A stretch of 42,993 bases of DNA from an uncultured Bacteroidia bacterium. GTDB lineage: Bacteria; Bacteroidota; Bacteroidia; Bacteroidales; UBA932. The translations under genes and the position numbers were made by a program. The DNA is taken from positions 1-42,993 of the forward strand of contig CACZMF010000021.1 in assembly GCA_902782225.1 (NCBI GenBank). Reading direction: 5' to 3'. Below are positions 16,997 to 22,946 of this stretch, piece by piece (position 1 is the first letter of the stretch; each line of letters opens with the position of its first letter). The notes beneath the pieces were generated by a model. The model ran no database searches. It was not told the DNA's origin and saw nothing but the letters and a program-made list of their open reading frames with translations.

Positions 16997-17475
16997 TGAG
17001 ATACATTGTACGTGCTGTAAAGTACTTCTTTCAGCTGATGGTGATCCTGGCGCTCATCATCGCTATACTCATCGTCGCCAAGGTCGTGGACGCCGATATT
17101 TCGAAGATTTTCGTCAACGGCTATGACTCCCTGTGGCAGATTGCCTTGATGATGGCGGCGTTTGCAGCCATATATCCCCGCTTCGGTTATGTCCGGCGCC
17201 AGGCACTTGTGCCCGGCGCCGACGAGGAGGTGGAGCCGGTGCTGAGGCGGGTTATGGAGTTTCACGGCTACGTCGAGGAGCCGGCCGGTTCCTCGCGTCC
17301 ACTCGGAATGACGGACGCGAGCGTCCGCCGCTTCCGCAAGAAGTCCGTTGCCGACCGCCTTATGCGCATCTGGGAAGACCGCATCACCGTGGAGCGCTGC
17401 GCCACCGGCTTCGAGCTGGAAGGCATCTCCCGCGATGTGGTGAGGCTTGTCAATGCTCTGAGAAGCCAGGAATAA
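16996..17475 (+). CDS. Conserved two-helix membrane protein of unknown function
   Basis: A 159-residue protein. Two membrane helices (about 10-32, FFQLMVILALIIAILIVAKV, and 45-60, LWQIALMMAAFAAIYP) precede a basic cytoplasmic domain (about 62-159) with FGYVRRQALVPG and a well-conserved-looking end, DRLMRIWEDRITVE. I do not recognise a functional family. Residues about 98-106 are encoded by a sequence resembling the dispersed repeat also seen at 22807 and 34270, so this short segment may be an in-frame insertion. TAATG overlap with the transketolase gene. Confidence 0.75.
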   Translation: MRYIVRAVKYFFQLMVILALIIAILIVAKVVDADISKIFVNGYDSLWQIALMMAAFAAIYPRFGYVRRQALVPGADEEVEPVLRRVMEFHGYVEEPAGSSRPLGMTDASVRRFRKKSVADRLMRIWEDRITVERCATGFELEGISRDVVRLVNALRSQE

Positions 17476-17559
17476 AGCGCTCGTTGCCATACTGCTTACC
17501 GCATTGTTTGGTTGTTCTGCTTTTTCTTTGCATATTTGCAATGGATTAAGACAAAGGTT

Positions 17560-17919
17560 ATGACCAATAATTACATTCATATTCATGACGGATTTGTAGA
17601 TGTGTGCCTCGATGTATTGATCAGAAAGGACAAAGACGATGTCTATCTGTCGTATGCTCCGGCCCTTGATCTCAGTGGTTGCGGTCATAGTGTTGAGGAA
17701 GCGAAAAAATCTTTCGCAACGGTTTTGACCGAGTATTTGAAGTTTACCATTGCTAATGGGACCCTTGAGAAAGATTTGTTGGAGCACAAGTGGAAAAAAC
17801 AAGAAGAGAGATACTCATCACCTGCCTTTTGGGCTATATTCAGAACGAATAAAGTTGCTCAGGAGATGTATGCCGGCGATTTTTCCAAGAGTCAAGAAAG
17901 AATTACCATTGCTTGTTAG
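17560..17919 (+). CDS. HicB-like protein (orphan antitoxin fold)
   Basis: A 119-residue protein starting MTNNYIHIHDGF. The VYLSYAPALDLSGCGHSVEEAKKSF stretch is typical of the HicB-type partially degraded RNase H fold, in which a strand pair with a pathway-like DLSGCG turn is followed by a helix. HicB proteins normally neutralise a HicA RNase toxin encoded next door. No HicA is found on either side. The gene has lower GC and a more AT-rich codon choice than its neighbours, which suggests transfer. The frame also opens at 17512, but the added residues are hydrophobic junk over a likely promoter (TTTG near 17507 and a CATATTTG box), so 17560 is preferred. Confidence 0.65.
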   Translation: MTNNYIHIHDGFVDVCLDVLIRKDKDDVYLSYAPALDLSGCGHSVEEAKKSFATVLTEYLKFTIANGTLEKDLLEHKWKKQEERYSSPAFWAIFRTNKVAQEMYAGDFSKSQERITIAC

Positions 17920-18199
17920 TTAGTCCGGAGGGTTGGTATGGGGAGGTTGGGAGCAAAAAACAGCAAAAGTCATCAAAGAAATAGCTTAGCACACTCTGGT
18001 GTATTACCGGGTTGTCCTTCAGCGAACAGCTCCGGGCCGTCCGCTTTGTGTAGTCAAGGCGTTCCGTTTTTCCTTGCGGTAAGCAGTTGATGAGAGTTCC
18101 CGTGCAGAAGCTGTGTTTTTAAATTGAATGTGAGCGAGTTAAGAGCTTTGCGGTGCAAAATTTCCTCCACAATAGGCCGCATATCAGCCATTTTCTTTA
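17920..18199. other. Intergenic stretch without recognisable gene
   Basis: About 280 bases between the HicB-like gene and the GH109 promoter. I see no convincing gene, hairpin terminator or RNA here. A faint GWY ... GSK reading just after the HicB stop is reminiscent of a HicA remnant but is too weak to call. Confidence 0.5.
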
Positions 18200-18207
18200 T
18201 ATATTTG
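18200..18207 (+). promoter_or_regulatory. Probable -7 element for the GH109 gene
   Basis: TATATTTG, 36 bases before the chosen ATG at 18244. The -33 box is not obvious. Confidence 0.45.
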
Positions 18208-18243
18208 TGCTATATAGAAATGGCTTTCATCGCTCGTGTTTTT

Positions 18244-19629
18244 ATGAAACGTCTCCTCTTGCTTGCCGCGCTACTTGCGGGCTTCTGCTCCTGCGCAGAT
18301 GAATATGGATATTCGGTCAGGGACCACAAGATCGTGTACAACACGCCGCCGCGGCCTGCGGGGCAGCAGAGTATGCTGGGCTTTGCCTGCGATCCGATCG
18401 ATACCGTCCGGATAGGGGTTATCGGCCTGGGAGACAGAGGGAAAGACGTGCCCAAACGTATGGCCTACATCGAGCACGCGTCGGTGGTGGCTCTCTGTGA
18501 CCTGATGCCAGAGCGCGTGGAACGGGCGCAGAAAAGCCTCGTGAAGAGAGGCGCCCCGAGGGCGAAATATGAGTTCACTGGGGAGGACGGATGGAAAGAG
18601 CTTTGTGCGCTGGAAGGCCTTGACCTTGTGTATCTTGCGGTCCCCTGGCAGCTCCACACGAAGATGGCGGTGTATGCTATGGAGCACGGCAAGCACGTGG
18701 CTGTCGAAGTGCCGGCGGCGACCAGCATCGAGGAATGCTGGGCCCTGGTGAACACCTCCGAGCGCACCCGCCGCCACTGCATGATGCTGGAGAACTGCTG
18801 CTACGACTTTTTCGAACTGACCTGCCTGAACATGGCCCAGCACGGGCTTTTCGGGGACGTGGTCCACGCTGAAGGCTCCTACATCCACAACCTCGACCCT
18901 TGGTGGGACAATTACCAGGGCGACTGGCGCATGACCTACAACAAAGACCACCACGGCGACGTCTATCCGACCCACGGAATCGGCCCGGTCTGCCAGGTGC
19001 TGAACATCCACCGTGGCGACAAGATGGACCTGCTTGTGTCTATGGACACCGACGCTTTCGCGGGCCAGGACAAGGCCGATGCGCGTTACGGGAAAGGCAC
19101 CGTGGACTACCAGAACGGCGACCTCGCCGCCACTCTCATACGCACCCGCAAGGGCAAGACCATCCTGGTGGAGCACGACGTGGTCACGCCGCGGCCCTAC
19201 AACAGGATGTACCAGATAGTTGGCACGAAGGGTTATGCCAACAAGTACCCATCGCCCGGACTGGCGCTCGGAAGCGAGTCGCTGGAGGGGGCGGCCTACG
19301 ATAACCTTGATGCGGAAAAGTATATGAGCGCAGAGCAGAGGGATTCGCTGCTTGCTGCTTATAAGCACCCGATAGCCAGGGAGATAGAGGCGCTGGCCCG
19401 GAAGGTCGGCGGCCACGGGGGGATGGACTTCATCATGGATTACCGCCTCATCTACTGCCTCCACAACGGCCTCCCGCTGGACGAAGACGTCTATGACGCC
19501 GCCGAATGGAGTTCACTGGTGGAGCTTTCCGAAGTCTCCATCAAGCACGGCTCGATGCCGGTCGTCATGCCCGATTTCACCCGCGGCGAGTGGGACCGCA
19601 CCGACGGCCTCCGTTTCGCAGTCAAGTGA
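18244..19629 (+). CDS. GH109-type NAD-dependent glycosidase lipoprotein (Gfo/Idh/MocA fold)
   Basis: A 461-residue exported lipoprotein; the signal sequence ends in a cysteine-rich lipobox near residues 15-17. The Rossmann motif IGVIGLGDRG (57-66) binds NAD(H). Segments such as MAYIEHASVVALCDL, YAMEHGKHVAVEVPAA and ERTRRHCMMLENCCYDF closely follow GH109 alpha-N-acetylgalactosaminidases. The catalytic-region YPTHGIGPV, with the Tyr and His used by that family, is intact. These enzymes cleave by transient oxidation at C3 and elimination, with NAD+ bound throughout. The start at 18244 (MKRLLLL) gives a proper signal peptide; the frame opens 40 codons earlier over the promoter. Substrate is likely an alpha-linked GalNAc or related sugar, but relatives act on other glycosides. 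Confidence 0.88.
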   Translation: MKRLLLLAALLAGFCSCADEYGYSVRDHKIVYNTPPRPAGQQSMLGFACDPIDTVRIGVIGLGDRGKDVPKRMAYIEHASVVALCDLMPERVERAQKSLVKRGAPRAKYEFTGEDGWKELCALEGLDLVYLAVPWQLHTKMAVYAMEHGKHVAVEVPAATSIEECWALVNTSERTRRHCMMLENCCYDFFELTCLNMAQHGLFGDVVHAEGSYIHNLDPWWDNYQGDWRMTYNKDHHGDVYPTHGIGPVCQVLNIHRGDKMDLLVSMDTDAFAGQDKADARYGKGTVDYQNGDLAATLIRTRKGKTILVEHDVVTPRPYNRMYQIVGTKGYANKYPSPGLALGSESLEGAAYDNLDAEKYMSAEQRDSLLAAYKHPIAREIEALARKVGGHGGMDFIMDYRLIYCLHNGLPLDEDVYDAAEWSSLVELSEVSIKHGSMPVVMPDFTRGEWDRTDGLRFAVK

Positions 19630-19643
19630 TTCGGTAGCTAAGC

Positions 19644-20120
19644 TCACTTCAGGAGCACGCTTTTCTCCCGCTTTACGAACTGGATGGAGATTCCGAATGG
19701 GTCTTTCATCATGGCGCCTTCGAATCCGGGGACTTTCTCGTGCACGACGAGGGTGGCTCCGGCCTTGGTGAGGCGCTCGATGTCTGCGTCCACGTCTTTC
19801 GAGCTGAAGCCGAAGTGCATCGTGAGCGGATCCATTGATGCGTAGTCGGGCGCAACCGGCTGTGTCTGAGCACGGTAAACCTCCAGGGCAATGCGCCCGG
19901 TGGCATCTACGATGAAGATAGTGTGGGCGGCGTCGGGTTTGCGGGCGGTCACCGTGAATCCGAGATTCTCGCACCACCAGGCAGCGGTGGCGTCGGGATC
20001 TGCGACATCCAGGGCAAAGTGTTCCATGACGAAGCCGTCCGGATTGACGAGTTCGGTTCCTCTCTGGCCGCATCCGAGCAGGGCCAGAAGAGAGGCAAGG
20101 GTGATAATAATCTTCTTCAT
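19644..20120 (-). CDS. Glyoxalase/VOC-fold lipoprotein
   Basis: A 158-residue single-domain vicinal oxygen chelate protein with a lipoprotein signal (LLALLGC, Cys at about residue 17). The core shows MEHFALDVADPDATAAWWCENLGF, HTIFIVDATGRIALEVYR, LTMHFGFSSKDVDADIERL and a final MMKDPFGISIQFV with metal-ligand-like His and Glu in the usual VOC places (H near the first strand, E in ALEVY, H in TMHFGF). VOC lipoproteins outside the cytoplasm are uncommon. It is convergent with the GH109 gene and divergent from the FAD oxidoreductase. A role in isomerising or cleaving an oxidised sugar made by those enzymes is possible but speculative. Confidence 0.8.
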   Translation of the reverse strand: MKKIIITLASLLALLGCGQRGTELVNPDGFVMEHFALDVADPDATAAWWCENLGFTVTARKPDAAHTIFIVDATGRIALEVYRAQTQPVAPDYASMDPLTMHFGFSSKDVDADIERLTKAGATLVVHEKVPGFEGAMMKDPFGISIQFVKREKSVLLK

Positions 20121-20360
20121 CGCTGTATTAATCAGTTATGCCGTAAATATAACACTATTATTTGTTATCTTCCCCCTTCCTCTCGGCTTTTTGCGCTGCC
20201 GGCCTGCCACCGCATGCTCCCTCCGTGAGCAAATCAGTCGCCCCTTGCCCCCGGCCGGGCCTGCCTCGCCTACCCCGTGCGCAAAACGATGTTTTTTTGA
20301 TTACGGTGGTGATGAGTTTCGGGGAATTTGATTATTTTTACCGATGTTGTAGAGGTAAAT
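20121..20360. other. Divergent intergenic region
   Basis: 240 bases between the VOC lipoprotein and the FAD oxidoreductase. It holds an AT-rich stretch near 20140-20170 that may contain the minus-strand promoter (TATATTTA on the minus strand, 20143-20150) and a second AT-rich stretch at 20325-20345 for the plus-strand gene. The C-rich middle shows no gene. Confidence 0.5.
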
Positions 20361-22250
20361 ATGAAACGATTGATAGCGACAGTTTCGGTGCTTTTTATTT
20401 TCGGTGTCTTGGCCTCGGGGTGCCGGGATGCGTGCCGACTGGCGGGGGATGGAGCATTGGTTTTGCTTGATGCTGAGGTATTTGCCGAGCCGGGGGGCTG
20501 GGTGGTCGACCAGCAGGGGATGGATGTGCGTGGGACGGCGTGGCTGCTGGCACACGGCGCCGGAGTGCCGGTCCCGGACGCATCTACGGTAGTCTCCCTT
20601 CCGGGCATGGGACGCTGGTATGTCTGGGTGCTGACCCGGAATTGGACGGCCCCATGGTTGGACAAGGAGGGCCCAGGAGCATTCCGCCTCGCGGTCGACG
20701 GCGTGGACCTTCCGTCAGTGTGCGGCACCATCGGAGGCGAGTGGCACTGGCAGTACGCCGGCTCATTCGAGGCTGCGGCTCCCGATGTGACCCTTACCCT
20801 GAAGGACCTGACCGGTTTCGACGGGCGTTGCGACGCTGTGTGCCTGAGCCGCAGCAGGCGTCCCGCCCTTCCTGCTGACAAGGAGGGGTTGCACCGGCTT
20901 CGACTTGCCGTGAACCCGGGTTACGATGAGCCGGCAGTGTCCGGAAACTATGACTTCGTGGTAGTGGGGGGCGGCATTTCAGGTATCTGCGCTGCGGTGG
21001 CGGCGGCCCGGCAAGGGCTTAAGGTGGCCATTGTGAACAATCGTCCCGTGCTTGGCGGCAACAACAGCGCCGAGGTCCGCGTGCACCTGGGCGGGCGCAT
21101 CGAGCTGGATCCGTATCCCAACCTTGGTAACCTGATCAAGGAATTCGGCCACAAGAAATGCAAGAACGCCGACTCCGGCAAGAAGTTCGAAGACTGGAAG
21201 AAGGAGGACATTCTGCGGGAAGCGGGCGTGGATATATATATGCCGTACCACGCTTATGCTGTGGATATGGACTCCACCAGCATCAGGAGCATACTGTGCC
21301 GGCACATCTCTGACGGCTCTGTCCTGTCCCTGAGCGCCCCTCTTTTTGCCGACTGCACGGGCGACGGCACCATTGGCTACCTCGCCGGCGCCGACTACCG
21401 CGAAGGGCGGGAGGCAAGGAGCGAGCATAACGAATCCATGGCTCCGGAAGTCGCTGACAACGAACACCTTGGCGCGTCACTCCTTTGGAACTCCCGCAAA
21501 ACAGACGGACCGACGGAATTCCCCGAATTCAACTACGGAATGGAGTTCACGGACGAGAGCGTGGTGCGCGCCACCAGCAGCAAGTGGGACTGGGAGACAG
21601 GACTGGACATGGACATGATCACCGACGTGGAGGAAATCCGCGACTACGGGCTGCTGGCCATCTACTCCAACTGGTCATTTCTGAAGAACCACGCCACCGG
21701 GGCTGACGAGTTCCGCGACCGTTCACTGAACTGGGTTGCGTACATCACCGGCAAGCGCGAATCCCGCAGGCTGCTGGGTGACCACATACTCACAGAGAAC
21801 GACATCGTTGACGCCGTTCCCTATCCGGACGGCACATGCTCCACCTCCTGGTCCATCGACCTTCATTACGCTGACTCCCTGAATGCCAGCCAGTTCCAGG
21901 GCCGGCCGTTCAAGTCTTATGCCATCCATAAATACTTCGATCCTTATCCCATCCCGTACCGCTGTCTCTACAGCCGCAACGTCGGCAACTTGTTCATGGC
22001 CGGGCGCGACATCAGCTGCACCCACGTGGCTATGGGCTCGGTCCGCGTGATGCGCACCTGCGGGATGATGGGAGAGGTGGTCGGCCTTGCCGCAGCCGTG
22101 TGCAGGCACCACTCCTCCCTCCCCAGGAGCGTGTACACCGACTATTTCCAGGAGCTTGTCCCGCTGATGCGGCAGGGAGCCGGTCGCCCTGGCCTCCCCA
22201 ACGACCAGGACTTCTGCATCCACGGCTGCTTCCCTCCCGCCACCCCGTAA
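20361..22250 (+). CDS. Exported FAD-dependent oxidoreductase with N-terminal beta domain
   Basis: A 629-residue lipoprotein (lipobox LASGC near residue 21). Residues about 35-185 form a beta-rich domain (WYVWVLTRNW, IGGEWHWQYAG, LTGFDGRCDAV) often fused to this oxidoreductase family in Bacteroidota. The FAD-binding core begins VVVGGGISGICAAVAAA, followed by NRPVLGGNNSAEVRVHLGG, and contains FADCTGDGTIGYLAG and, near the end, NLFMAGRDISCTHVAMGSVRVM. The family (FAD_oxidored type) is common in polysaccharide utilisation loci but its substrate is unproven. The start at 20361 gives the signal peptide. The last codons and the stop lie in the first unit of a 28-bp tandem repeat. Confidence 0.85.
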   Translation: MKRLIATVSVLFIFGVLASGCRDACRLAGDGALVLLDAEVFAEPGGWVVDQQGMDVRGTAWLLAHGAGVPVPDASTVVSLPGMGRWYVWVLTRNWTAPWLDKEGPGAFRLAVDGVDLPSVCGTIGGEWHWQYAGSFEAAAPDVTLTLKDLTGFDGRCDAVCLSRSRRPALPADKEGLHRLRLAVNPGYDEPAVSGNYDFVVVGGGISGICAAVAAARQGLKVAIVNNRPVLGGNNSAEVRVHLGGRIELDPYPNLGNLIKEFGHKKCKNADSGKKFEDWKKEDILREAGVDIYMPYHAYAVDMDSTSIRSILCRHISDGSVLSLSAPLFADCTGDGTIGYLAGADYREGREARSEHNESMAPEVADNEHLGASLLWNSRKTDGPTEFPEFNYGMEFTDESVVRATSSKWDWETGLDMDMITDVEEIRDYGLLAIYSNWSFLKNHATGADEFRDRSLNWVAYITGKRESRRLLGDHILTENDIVDAVPYPDGTCSTSWSIDLHYADSLNASQFQGRPFKSYAIHKYFDPYPIPYRCLYSRNVGNLFMAGRDISCTHVAMGSVRVMRTCGMMGEVVGLAAAVCRHHSSLPRSVYTDYFQELVPLMRQGAGRPGLPNDQDFCIHGCFPPATP

Positions 22251-22340
22251 CGACGGCTTCCCTCCCGCCACCCCGTAACGACGGCTTTCCTCCCTCCGCC
22301 CCGTAACGGCGACTTCCCTCCCGCCACCCCGTAACGACGA
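22229..22340 (+). repeat. 28-bp tandem repeat, four copies, spanning a gene end
   Basis: Four head-to-tail units of 28 bases (22229-22256, 22257-22284, 22285-22312, 22313-22340), each built on CTTCCCTCCCGCCACCCCG then TAACGACGG. Units 1 and 2 are identical, unit 4 differs at its last base and unit 3 is diverged. Unit 1 encodes the final residues FPPATP and the TAA stop of the FAD oxidoreductase. Units have no spacers. Confidence 0.93.
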
Positions 22341-22613
22341 TCAGCCTCTTGAGCGGTTACCAACCTCTTGGACCGGTTACCAGCCTACCGCAACGGACCA
22401 GGTCCTCCCAGAGCGGCGCAGGTCCTCCCGGTATTTGGTGCAGGTCCTGCTGGTTTCTGGCGCAAGTCCGAAAACAACTGGGGGACCCGCGCCGCAAAAC
22501 GGCATCCTATAGCCTTCCAGTGGCGCAGGACCCCAAACAAAAAACTGACCTGCACCGCTCAGCCAGGAGACCTGCGCCAGAAGTATGTGGGACCTGCGCC
22601 ACCGGTATGTTAT
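22341..22613. repeat. Non-coding region with dispersed GCGCAGGTCC-type inverted repeats
   Basis: About 270 bases of low-information sequence with repeated short words: GCGCAGGTCCT and AGGTCCTCC several times in 22401-22450, and the reverse form GACCTGCGCC at 22570 and 22591. The opposite copies could fold into a long imperfect hairpin. A GGTTACC word also recurs at 22355-22382. I see no protein-coding gene. Confidence 0.6.
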
Positions 22614-22759
22614 GGGTGCGTTGCGGGCAAATCTGTACAGCGACGGGACTGTGGTGGCGCTGCCGATCCTTTCGCGGAGGGGCGGAGGGTGCGTTGCGGG
22701 CAAATCTGTGCAGCGACGGGACTGTGGTGGCGCTGCCGATCCTGTCGCGGAGGGGCGGA
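22614..22759 (+). repeat. 73-bp direct duplication
   Basis: Two near-identical adjacent copies (22614-22686 and 22687-22759), each starting GGGTGCGTTGCGGGCAAATC and ending in GCGGAGGGGCGGA; they differ at only a couple of positions. Copy 2 is followed by more GGGGCGGA units, a small satellite. Function unknown; it may be part of a mobile or slippage-prone element. Confidence 0.9.
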
Positions 22760-22806
22760 GGGGCGGAGGGGAGTTCGGAGGATGCGTTTGGGGCGCTGCC
22801 GGGGGC

Positions 22807-22834
22807 AGATTCTTCGCTGCGCTCAGAATGACAG
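22807..22834 (+). repeat. Dispersed 28-bp repeat, copy B
   Basis: AGATTCTTCGCT then GCGCTCAGAATGACAG. Matches the reverse complement of 34270-34297 at 25 of 28 positions. This word family is widely scattered in bacterial genomes and often leaks into gene ends. Confidence 0.85.
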
Positions 22835-22908
22835 GGTCTCCAACCGGCAATGCTAGCCACAAGCCAAACTGCTCCGACCGATAAAGCTCGGATTGTCGGA
22901 GAATTTAT

Positions 22909-22916
22909 TATATTTG
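22909..22916 (+). promoter_or_regulatory. Probable -7 element for the rhamnosidase gene
   Basis: TATATTTG, 30 bases before the ATG at 22947; it marks the end of the repeat-rich gap and the start of the GH78/GH28-CE15 transcript. A weak TTG lies upstream at shortened spacing. Confidence 0.45.
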
Positions 22917-22946
22917 TAGTTGCCTGAAAAATCAAACACCAAGATA

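Noticed and set aside
17920-18020. HicA toxin remnant after the HicB-like gene
   Set aside because: A GWY and a GSK in a short frame resemble HicA only weakly; a stop follows after about 20 residues and there is no start.
22229-22340. Possible CRISPR array
   Set aside because: The 28-bp units are directly adjacent with no spacers, and no cas genes are nearby.
22341-22862. Several overlapping open frames in both strands of the repeat island
   Set aside because: They are frames through repeated words, give repetitive Arg/Pro/Ser text, and lack starts with promoters or any protein family.
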